From positions 1 through 42,998 of the forward strand of contig JAIXYP010000029.1 in assembly GCA_027490155.1 (NCBI GenBank): a stretch of DNA of 42,998 nt, written 5' to 3'. This document shows, in pieces, positions 1-6,432 of this stretch. The notes below the pieces were generated by a model. It was not told the DNA's origin, ran no database searches, and worked only from the letters and a program-made list of their open reading frames with translations. This DNA is from Cytophagaceae bacterium. GTDB taxonomy: Bacteria; Bacteroidota; Bacteroidia; Cytophagales; Flexibacteraceae. A program made the position numbers and the translations under genes. Within the stretch, counting starts at the first letter, position 1. Every line of letters begins with the position of its first letter.

Positions 1-800
1 ACCAGCAGTTACGTTGATTGATTGGCCCGTCTCGTTCGTTGACCATAGGTAGGTAAAGCCTGCAGGAGCTGTTAGGGTAACTGAACCACCTGAGCAGAAA
101 GTAGTAGGGCCACCTGCAGTGATTGTTGGTGTTGTTGGTGGGGTATTAACTGTAACAACTGTCGGAGCAGAAACAGCCGAAGTACAACCATTGGAGATCG
201 TACGGACGGTATAGCTACCACCAGCAGTGACGTTGATTGATTGGCTAGTTTCCGTTGTTGACCATAGGTAGGTGAAACCAGCAGGGGCAGATAGCGTAAC
301 TGAACCACCCGTGCAGAAGGTTGTCGGGCCACCAGCATTGATCGTTGGGGTTGTTGGCGGAGTGTTAACCGTTACAACTGTCGCAGCCGAAGTAGCCGAG
401 GTGCAACCATTGGCGATCGTACGGACGGTATAGCTGCCACCAGCAGTTACGTTGATTGATTGGCTTGTCTCAGTTGTTGACCACAAGTAGCTGAAACCAG
501 CAGGGGCAGTTAGGGTTACAGAACCACCTGAGCAGAAGGTAGTCGGTCCACTAGCATTGATTGTAGGCGTTGTTGGTGGGGTGTTAACAGTCACTACTGT
601 CGCAGCAGAAATAGCTGAAGTACAACCATTTGCAATGGTGCGCACAGTATAGTTACCAGCAGTGCTAACGTTGATACTCTGGGTACTAGCGTTGTTAGAC
701 CATAGGTAAGTAAAGCCAGCAGCGGCAGTCAATGTTACAGATCCACCTGTGCAGAAGGTAGTTGGGCCGCTGGATGATATTGTTGGAGTAGCAGGGGTTA
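1..800 (-). repeat. Tandem 219-bp repeats encoding Ig/PKD-like domains
   Basis: Equivalent points of four units lie at 2, 221, 440 and 656, giving periods of 219, 219 and 216 bp, all multiples of three. The first three units are very similar at DNA level and the fourth, nearest the propeller, is the most diverged. The array continues past the window edge, so the total copy number is unknown. This pattern suits unequal recombination that changes domain number while keeping the frame. Confidence 0.85.
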
Positions 801-2208
801 TGCAATCCGCCTCAATTGCACCAATGTAATTCCTGGTTTGCCCAGCGATTTTGTTAAAACTACCACCGACGTAAACCGTATTTACGTGTACAGCAATTGT
901 TGAAGCCGTATTGTTGGCGTTGGGATTCCAGCTAGTGGCTAATCCTGTATTTGCATCCAAGGCAGCAATTTTTGAACGCATTGCCCCGCCAATATTAGTA
1001 AAATCTCCTCCCACATATACTAAATTTCCACTAATGGCGATAGCTCTTGCTGCGAAGTCTGGATTTGGATTCCAGCTAGTGGCTAGGCCAGAGGAAGCAC
1101 TTAAGGCTGCAAGTGTTGTACGCATTGCTCCGCCGATAGCACTAAAAGGTCCTGCCACATAAACTGTATTTCCATGTACTGCTATAGCATCAACGGTATT
1201 GTTAACGCTAGGATTCCAGTTAGTAGCAAGGCCTGTGCTAGAATCTATGGCAGCAATGTAGCTGCGCATTGATCCTCCAATGGAAGTAAATATCCCTCCT
1301 GCATATATGGTTTTTCCGCTTACGGCAATCGTGTTGACATAACCACTTGGACTAGGATTCCAGTTGGTAGCCAAACCTGTTGTCGCATCCACTGCAGCCA
1401 GATGTTGCCTTAAAGCTCCTCCAATTTGATGAAAGTAACCTCCAATATATACAGTATTACCTGAAACGGCAATTGAATTTACCACACCTACATCAGGATT
1501 AGGATTCCAATTGGTGGCTTGGCCTGTTCCGGTATCCACAGCGGCGATGTTTGTGCGTGTGGCACCTCCAATTGAAACATATGTCCCGCCAGCGTATAGC
1601 TTAGTTCCATTAACTGCTATTGTATTAACAGTGTGGCTTGCAGCTGGGTTCCAAGGAGTGGCTAAACCAGTAGTTGCATCTAATGCAGCAATTTTGTTTC
1701 TTGTTGCACCGCCGATGTAAGTAAAATCTCCTCCAACATAGATAATATTCCCCGTAACAACTATAGTTCTTACAATGTCATTTGCATTCGGATTCCAAGG
1801 TTTTACCTGCGCATTTGTAGTATTCAAATTGGCCATGCCATGACGGTACTGCCCTGCGATAATATTAAACTTACCAAGCACATAAAGACTATTCCCATTC
1901 ACCACCAGGCTATCCACCATACCGTCAGGATTAGGGTTCCACGCTGGGTCTAGGGTATTGTCTGCCAGCAAGTGGGCTAGGTGGTTACGTTTTACGCCAA
2001 AGACAGAGGTAAATTCTCCTCCAATAAATCTTCCTCCTTGGCCATCCGGTACTGTGACCTTGACCTGACCATCGGTAATGTTCTCGGGCTGGCTATTTGG
2101 CTGTGACAAAGACCCCATCGCCTTGGCCGCATAGTTGGTCCTGAGGTCAACGGCAAAAGTGGCAAAACTGGTGAACAGCGCGATGAGAAGGACGGCAAAG
2201 ATTTTCAT
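1..2208 (-). CDS. Secreted delta-60 beta-propeller / Ig-like repeat surface protein (3' end outside window)
   Basis: The frame opens with ATG at 2208 and stays open to the window edge, so the C-terminus is missing. Residues 1-19 form a signal peptide (MKIFAVLLIALFTSFATFA). About eight repeats of 47-49 residues follow between 1990 and 820, each with a core like VGGDFTYIGGATRNKIAALD and a WNPN turn; this is the delta-60 (DUF5122-type) beta-propeller pattern. After a short link (EADCITPATPTI) come four Ig/PKD-like repeats of 72-73 residues with the cores TFCSGGSVTLTAPAGF, YLWSTTETSQSINV and GSYTVRTIANGCTS. Proteins of this build are usually exported and attached to the cell surface, often by T9SS; the sorting domain would lie beyond position 1. 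The role is probably adhesion or matrix; the ligand is unknown. Export and repeat type are well supported, function is inferred. Confidence 0.85.
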   Translation of the reverse strand, partial: MKIFAVLLIALFTSFATFAVDLRTNYAAKAMGSLSQPNSQPENITDGQVKVTVPDGQGGRFIGGEFTSVFGVKRNHLAHLLADNTLDPAWNPNPDGMVDSLVVNGNSLYVLGKFNIIAGQYRHGMANLNTTNAQVKPWNPNANDIVRTIVVTGNIIYVGGDFTYIGGATRNKIAALDATTGLATPWNPAASHTVNTIAVNGTKLYAGGTYVSIGGATRTNIAAVDTGTGQATNWNPNPDVGVVNSIAVSGNTVYIGGYFHQIGGALRQHLAAVDATTGLATNWNPSPSGYVNTIAVSGKTIYAGGIFTSIGGSMRSYIAAIDSSTGLATNWNPSVNNTVDAIAVHGNTVYVAGPFSAIGGAMRTTLAALSASSGLATSWNPNPDFAARAIAISGNLVYVGGDFTNIGGAMRSKIAALDANTGLATSWNPNANNTASTIAVHVNTVYVGGSFNKIAGQTRNYIGAIEADCITPATPTISSSGPTTFCTGGSVTLTAAAGFTYLWSNNASTQSINVSTAGNYTVRTIANGCTSAISAATVVTVNTPPTTPTINASGPTTFCSGGSVTLTAPAGFSYLWSTTETSQSINVTAGGSYTVRTIANGCTSATSAATVVTVNTPPTTPTINAGGPTTFCTGGSVTLSAPAGFTYLWSTTETSQSINVTAGGSYTVRTISNGCTSAVSAPTVVTVNTPPTTPTITAGGPTTFCSGGSVTLTAPAGFTYLWSTNETGQSINVTAG

Positions 2209-2299
2209 GGGTACAGTAGCGTAAAATGCAGGCAAGTGGTTGATATTCAGTACCACGTAACAACAAATCTAATCAGCTAGTTGGCCCCTTCAAAAATTT

Positions 2300-2339
2300 C
2301 AATTGCCGAATTAATTTAGGACTTTCGATTCGGCAATTG
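2300..2339. terminator. Perfect 12-bp inverted repeat, possible terminator
   Basis: CAATTGCCGAAT at 2300-2311 is an exact reverse complement of 2328-2339, with a 16-nt loop. On the minus strand the right arm is followed by GAAATTTTTG, so it could end a minus-strand transcript before the surface-protein gene that starts at 2208. Low GC in the stem and the interrupted T tract make terminator function uncertain; an operator is the alternative. Confidence 0.4.
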
Positions 2340-2493
2340 TAAAAATGGGGTTATTGGTACTACAGGCACCATTTTCTGAATCACAAACCCCTTCTTCTGG
2401 CCTATCAGGTCGGCAAAAATATTTTGGTTGGCGGCTCGTCCCAAGCAATATAATCTGGCCTTTCGGAGCGGATTTGGGTCCTTTAGATCTTTT

Positions 2494-2640
2494 GTCTGAA
2501 CTAGGATTAAACGGATTGAAGGGATGTAAGGGATTCTAGTGTACTCATTCGCACTTAGGCGGCATGTCAATAGCAGTGGTGTCTTTTCAACCCCATCCCT
2601 AAAATCCATTAAATCATCTTTCTAAAATCCCAGTTCAGAC
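2494..2640. repeat. Dispersed 147-bp palindromic-ended element, copy 1
   Basis: The left end (GTCTGAACTAGGATTAAACG) and the right end (ending CCCAGTTCAGAC) form an imperfect inverted repeat of roughly 45 bp around a less conserved centre. Two further copies of nearly the same length lie at 19397-19543 and 37932-38077. No protein is convincingly encoded here: an open frame at 2316-2609 (minus) merely reads through the element. The left half lies beyond a stretch (2340-2490) in which I see nothing else. Confidence 0.7.
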
Positions 2641-2662
2641 AGACTCCCATGGCACCCCCAAA

Positions 2663-2855
2663 CAAAAAGCCCACCGAACACGATGGGCTTTTTGTGACTA
2701 TGTTTTACAGGTGTATGAAAATCGTTTACGGTTTTCAGCTATTGATACCGCAGGCGTCAAAAAGGTAACCCAGGGGTAACAAAAAAATTTGGTTTTTTTC
2801 GCAAAAGGCCTCTGGCATGCTCCTATGGCTGTTTTTTGCCGTAAAAATTTCTCAA
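2663..2855 (-). ncRNA. Putative small RNA, family copy A, ending in an intrinsic terminator
   Basis: Read on the minus strand this ends in a 10-bp hairpin (stem 2664-2673 with 2684-2693) whose distal arm gives a T5 tract. Upstream of the hairpin, in minus-strand order, are GAGCATGCCAGAGG (2822-2809), GGTTACC (2770-2764), GGTATC (2749-2744) and ACCTGT (2712-2707). The same ordered blocks and spacing occur in copy B (3156-3344) and more weakly in copy C (16863-17030). A and B also share the 5' part up to a TTGAGAAATTTTTA-like stretch. A short frame (MPEAFCEKNQIF..., 27 codons) is present in A but closed after 5 codons in B, so a conserved peptide is unlikely. No exact TAnnTTTG promoter is visible. 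The class is unknown; a 5' leader or attenuator is an alternative. Confidence 0.35.
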
Positions 2856-3042
2856 AAAAAATCACGACGCCCCTCCTGAGGTGGTCTTGAGATGGGTACT
2901 TGGGCTATCAAACCGGGTCATGGGCAAGCAAATGTCTGGTCCTGTTTGCAGGGTTAGACCTAGCTCCGGGTAGGCTTTTCCCGCCACCCAGCACATCAAC
3001 CTATGCCACGGTATTGCAGCGTCTATCTTGTGTGGATTGCTT

Positions 3043-3111
3043 GCTTTGGACCTGCGATAGCCACGCTAAAGTCTAGTTCTGACAACAGGGGTTGGAGTCC
3101 CTTCAAGAGCA
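3043..3111 (+). pseudogene. Decayed tRNA gene (degenerate tRNA-Arg-like copy)
   Basis: The 69-nt stretch keeps a 5' GCTTTGG and a 3' CAAGAGC that pair like the acceptor stem of the intact tRNA-Arg at 3589 (one mismatch), an AGGGG/CCCTT T stem and the sequence AGTTCTGA of the anticodon arm. The T loop has TTGGAGT in place of TTCGAAT, the 5' half of the anticodon stem is lost, and position 33 is not T, so it should not fold into a working tRNA. It is best read as a duplicated tRNA that decayed. A relic attachment site is possible, but similarity at the 5' acceptor end argues for whole-gene duplication. Confidence 0.55.
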
Positions 3112-3155
3112 CCGAGGCTGGCTGTTAACTACCCAGTATCCACCCCGCCAGGCAA

Positions 3156-3344
3156 CAAAAAAGCCTCCGGAGACCAGAGGCTTGTTTGGTGTTATATAAA
3201 CAGGTGAATGAAATACAATTTCAGTACTGGTTTATACGCCTAGTGGCCAATAGGTAACCAGCGTTGGCAAAAAAATTTCAGCACCATGCCTAAAAGACCT
3301 CTGGCATGCTCTTTAGGCAGTTTTTATCCCTAAAAAGTTTTCAA
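3156..3344 (-). ncRNA. Putative small RNA, family copy B, ending in an intrinsic terminator
   Basis: Minus-strand order: a TTGAAAACTTTTTA-like start (3344-3331), a hairpin around GAGCATGCCAGAGG (arms TGCCTAAAGA and TCTTTTAGGCA), GGTTACC (3259-3253), ACCTGT (3205-3200), then a stem of AAGCCTC (3161-3167) with GAGGCTT (3177-3183) followed on the minus strand by T6. It parallels copy A throughout (189 against 193 nt). On the plus strand the same hairpin lies 45 nt beyond the decayed tRNA and could once have served it too. RNA identity is inferred from conserved blocks plus the terminator; no family is recognised. Confidence 0.35.
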
Positions 3345-3525
3345 GACAGGCTAGATGGATATTGGTTGGCCACGGTTTGGGCGCCGAATTTTGCCCTCGT
3401 CTGGATGTTGCTTTTCGGTAAGTCGGGTCGGTGTGTAATGGTTGGGTCAGTGGCATTGTTGCCAGATACCCGCTCTTAGCCCCTGATCCTGAGGTGGTGG
3501 GGCTAGGTTTTTGCAGCTAGGGTTG

Positions 3526-3556
3526 TTGGTTTCAGTAGCAGAACCTCGTACCTTTG
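3526..3556 (+). promoter_or_regulatory. Promoter of tRNA-Arg (TTG-N20-TACCTTTG)
   Basis: TTG at 3526-3528 and TACCTTTG at 3549-3556 are separated by 20 nt, matching the Bacteroidota -33/-7 consensus. The expected start of transcription is near 3562, about 27 nt before the mature tRNA. Confidence 0.75.
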
Positions 3557-3588
3557 CACCCCGATGACCTCCTGAGGCGATCGATGCT

Positions 3589-3660
3589 GCTTTCGTAGTT
3601 CAATGGATAGAATGTCAGATTCCGGTTCTGATGATGGGGGTTCGAATCCCTTCGAGAGCA
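3589..3660 (+). tRNA. tRNA-Arg (anticodon CCG)
   Basis: A complete cloverleaf is visible: acceptor GCTTTCG/CGAGAGC, D stem GTTC/GAAT, anticodon stem TCAGA/TCTGA around the loop TTCCGGT (anticodon CCG, reading CGG), T stem GGGGG/CCCTT with loop TTCGAAT, and discriminator A at 3660. CCA is not encoded. It has its own consensus promoter upstream and a strong terminator directly downstream, so it is a single-gene transcription unit. Confidence 0.95.
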
Positions 3661-3662
3661 CG

Positions 3663-3697
3663 AAAAAGCCCCTACCAGCGATGATAGGGGCTTTTTT
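3663..3697 (+). terminator. Intrinsic terminator of tRNA-Arg
   Basis: A 12-nt arm (AAAAAGCCCCTA, 3663-3674) pairs with TAGGGGCTTTTT (from 3685), followed by a T6 run. It begins three nt after the tRNA. Confidence 0.85.
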
Positions 3698-3772
3698 ATG
3701 ACCATTAGGCCCATTTGAATGGCCTTGCTTTTGTTGACCATTCTTGGGCTTATTCGTGCAAACTCGGCCAAT

Positions 3773-4744
3773 CTAGTCTTGAAGCACAGCCCAGCGGGCT
3801 TCCATCGCCTCCTTGGTCCCGAGGCTAATCAGCCCCAGTCCGTTGTTGAAGGCATCAGGGGCACAGGTCATCGGTTCGACGGCCAAACTCTGCCGATTGG
3901 CGGGGCTATAGACCTGCAAGAAGTTGTACTTGCCGACGCCCACCTCTTGTTTGATGCTAAACTTGATCTTGGCCACTGGGTCTTGGATGGTCGTGACCGC
4001 CATGCCGGCCTCTGTGGCAGCTACGCCAAAGCACGTATCAAAGTGAGTATCCCCGAAGGCTTGAGGCGCCGCAAAGACCGAGTAGGGCACATGTTCGCCC
4101 GTCGGGATCATACGGTCATCAACGGGGTATAGATTGGTGGTCGGTAGTGTCACCTCCCATCCATCCACAGGGTTGCCGGTGCTGAAATAAGGGTGCCAGC
4201 CAAGTCCAAACGGCATTGTGCGTTGGCCTGTATTGATCACGACCGTATGGACAAACAATCCCTGCGACGTGAACCGCAAATTGAGCTCTATGTAATAGGC
4301 AAACGGAAAAGCAAACTCAGATCCATCATACTGGTAGGCGAGTGTTGCCTTGGCCTCACGCTCGTTAGCCTCGATAGACTGGACCACAAAGGGTTTATCC
4401 CAGACCAACCCATGGATGGCGTGGCCTTCGGCAGCATGGTTGCAGGTTAGTTTGTAGTCATGGCCTTGCCAATGGTAGGTGCCGTCCTTGATCCTGTTCG
4501 GGAAGGGGCTAAGCAGAGTGCCGTAGTAGTTGCTCAGGCCAACGGTCAGGAAATCAGTGGGTGTCTTGGCCGAGAGGGTAATAGGCGTTAGCTGATTGTC
4601 GGCATTGGGCAAAACCAACTCGTTGAGCGCAGCACCGTAACCCATCGCAAAGGTTGCGTAGGCACCTGTGGTCTCATTGGTCAATCTCAATAGCTCAGAG
4701 CTGTTGTTGGCATCTTGCCATGGCTCTACGGAGGCTGTGAACAC
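3773..4744 (-). CDS. Aldose 1-epimerase family protein
   Basis: Probably interconverts alpha and beta anomers of a hexose or hexose phosphate in the cytoplasm; no signal peptide is visible. Family landmarks are the N-terminal LTNETTGAYATFAMGYGAAL strand, the active-site region NHAAEGHAIHGLVW, GWHPYF with the second conserved His, and a C-terminal AVEPMTCAPDAFNNG holding the likely catalytic Glu. I place the start at GTG 4744 (324 residues). An ATG at 4915 would add 57 residues, but 26 of them are an Arg-rich shadow of the foldase gene that ends at 4839, and recognisable family sequence begins only after the GTG. It lies 94 nt downstream of the PpiC gene on the same strand and may be cotranscribed. 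The substrate cannot be told. Confidence 0.85.
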   Translation of the reverse strand: MFTASVEPWQDANNSSELLRLTNETTGAYATFAMGYGAALNELVLPNADNQLTPITLSAKTPTDFLTVGLSNYYGTLLSPFPNRIKDGTYHWQGHDYKLTCNHAAEGHAIHGLVWDKPFVVQSIEANEREAKATLAYQYDGSEFAFPFAYYIELNLRFTSQGLFVHTVVINTGQRTMPFGLGWHPYFSTGNPVDGWEVTLPTTNLYPVDDRMIPTGEHVPYSVFAAPQAFGDTHFDTCFGVAATEAGMAVTTIQDPVAKIKFSIKQEVGVGKYNFLQVYSPANRQSLAVEPMTCAPDAFNNGLGLISLGTKEAMEARWAVLQD

Positions 4745-4838
4745 GTTGCGGGTCTTGATAACTGTGGGGAGGTAAATGGACTTGTCAGCCGTAATACGGT
4801 GCGGACGATTGGGCCATGCAGGTTGGCAATAGCCTACG

Positions 4839-6206
4839 TCATTCGTTGGCCATGACCTTGCAATGCTGGTGATCCTTGTCGATCGAGATATAGACCTCAG
4901 ACCGTGTTTTCTCAAACCATTTGCTGAGGGCTTCGGCTTTCTTGCGGCTCAGCGCAGCATGCTGGATCTTCTGGTAGTCATCCTTAAGGCTAGCCTCGTG
5001 TGGGACCGTTTTGCTTTTGTAGTACAAAATACGCATCCCTTCCTTGCCGTCATCCGACCGATAGACTAGCGGTGCGCTGATGGTGCCAACCTTCATGGTA
5101 TCGATCGTGAAGAAGACCACCGGGTCTAGGTTTTCGAGGGCAACACGGCTGGTATTGGTGGTATTTTCCATGAAGAATCCACCTGCGTTTTTCGTCTGTT
5201 GGTCTTCGCTATACTCCTTGGCGGCCTTATCAAACTTGATGCTATCAGCCAGGATACGAGTCCTGAGGCTGTCCAGATACACACGTGGCTCTTCTAGACT
5301 TAGGTTGCTACCGTTTGGTTTGATCAGGATGTGGCGCGAGTTGTACTCCTCACCACGGCGGTCCAGCAACTCGATGATGTGGTAGCCAAACTGGGTCTCG
5401 ACAGGCTCGGATACTTCGGCCTTTTTGAGGCGTAGGGCTGTGGCCTCATATTCTGGTGCCATCACGCCACGACCCCAATAGCCAAGTGCTCCACCCGCTG
5501 TGGCCGAGCCCGGATCGTCGCTATAGATTTTAGCTAGGTCCTCAAACGACTCACCATTCATGATCCGCTCACGCAGTTTCATGATCTTCTCGCGGGCCTC
5601 TTGTTTACGTTTTTTGCTCAGCTTCGCAAACCGGACAATCTGGCCCACCTCAACCTCTTTGCTGAAGTAGGGCAGGCTGTCTTTCGGGATGTCTTCAAAA
5701 AATTTCCGCACCTCACCTGGGGTCACTTTCATGTCCTTGGTGATGTTGTCTTGCATCTTCTGGATCACCATTTGGTCCCGCACCTGTTTCCGCAGCTCGG
5801 ACTTAAACTGGTCCACCGTTTTGTTGTAGTAGGCCTCCAGCTTTTCCTTGCTGCCGATGCTCGCGATCATGTAGTTCATCCGGCGGGTTAGGTTATCATC
5901 CACCATTTTGCTCTCTACGGTGACAGAGTCCAGCTCCGCTTTGGCCAATAGCAACTTGTTGATAACCAAGGTCTCAAGCACCTTGCACCTGAGGTCAATG
6001 CCTGGGCTAGTACGCTCGCCTTGCTGGACAGCCTGATAATAGGCCATCTCGAGGTCACTAAGCAAGATGATCTGGTTATCCACCTTGCCGATGATTTTAT
6101 CTAGGACCTGGCTGTTGGCTGAAGGCTGAGCCATGGCGGGCTGGGTGGCCATCATGGTCAGGCAAGCGATTAAAACAAACAGAATCCGGATGCGCAATAA
6201 TGTCAT
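4839..6206 (-). CDS. Periplasmic peptidyl-prolyl isomerase (PpiC/SurA-type, two parvulin domains)
   Basis: 455 residues. A signal peptide runs to about residue 26 (cut after AMA). A SurA-like N-terminal helical chaperone domain follows (about 30-180), then a well-preserved parvulin domain (about 183-282, with FEDLAKIYSDDPGSATAGG, LGYWGRG and TQFGYHIIELLDR) and a second, more diverged one (about 288-398, starting SRHILIKP and with NAGGFF). The family helps outer-membrane and exported proteins fold in the periplasm, consistent with the many surface proteins here. Its start is divergent from uvrC across 226 bp. A TATCTTTG -7 box lies only 5 nt before ATG, so the mRNA may be leaderless. Confidence 0.9.
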   Translation of the reverse strand: MTLLRIRILFVLIACLTMMATQPAMAQPSANSQVLDKIIGKVDNQIILLSDLEMAYYQAVQQGERTSPGIDLRCKVLETLVINKLLLAKAELDSVTVESKMVDDNLTRRMNYMIASIGSKEKLEAYYNKTVDQFKSELRKQVRDQMVIQKMQDNITKDMKVTPGEVRKFFEDIPKDSLPYFSKEVEVGQIVRFAKLSKKRKQEAREKIMKLRERIMNGESFEDLAKIYSDDPGSATAGGALGYWGRGVMAPEYEATALRLKKAEVSEPVETQFGYHIIELLDRRGEEYNSRHILIKPNGSNLSLEEPRVYLDSLRTRILADSIKFDKAAKEYSEDQQTKNAGGFFMENTTNTSRVALENLDPVVFFTIDTMKVGTISAPLVYRSDDGKEGMRILYYKSKTVPHEASLKDDYQKIQHAALSRKKAEALSKWFEKTRSEVYISIDKDHQHCKVMANE

Positions 6207-6211
6207 AGGGA

Positions 6212-6219
6212 CAAAGATA
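6212..6219 (-). promoter_or_regulatory. -7 box TATCTTTG of the PpiC gene
   Basis: The minus strand reads TATCTTTGTCCCTATG: a perfect TAnnTTTG -7 element whose last base is 5 nt from the start codon, so transcription would begin at or within a few bases of ATG. No TTG sits at the usual -33 distance. Confidence 0.55.
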
Positions 6220-6420
6220 CCGCTTACGAGCCAATTTGAGTGTTTGCATTAGCCCTAGGTGATGCCCTAACGTCCCTGATATCACCTAATTGTCTGCGCA
6301 AGGCCATTCTTTGGGCCAGATTAACACTGATTTAACGGTTTTGGACTGCCTTCCCCAATCATGATGCTGCACTGACAAGATTGACTTCTTTCTGCTATCA
6401 ATCTGTGGGGGCCGCCTACT

Positions 6421-6428
6421 TAACTTTG
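6421..6428 (+). promoter_or_regulatory. -7 box TAACTTTG of uvrC
   Basis: TAACTTTGTCCCATGG: a perfect TAnnTTTG element four nt before the start codon, the same arrangement as at the divergent PpiC gene, even sharing the TCCC spacer. It suggests a leaderless uvrC mRNA. The -33 element is not evident. Confidence 0.5.
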
Positions 6429-6432
6429 TCCC

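Noticed and set aside
1-800. CRISPR-like regular repeats
   Set aside because: The 219-bp period is a whole number of codons and translates to Ig-like domains without stops; it is a protein repeat, not a repeat-spacer array.
2316-2609. 97-codon minus-strand frame with a start and a stop
   Set aside because: It runs through the dispersed repeat (2494-2640) and the 2300-2339 hairpin; the protein text is low-complexity read-through of the repeat and resembles no family.
3719-4132. 137-codon plus-strand frame
   Set aside because: Shadow of the aldose 1-epimerase gene on the opposite strand.
4745-4915. Longer N-terminus of the aldose epimerase from ATG 4915
   Set aside because: Would overlap the foldase gene by 77 nt and the added residues are Arg-rich shadow sequence; homology begins only near the GTG at 4744.
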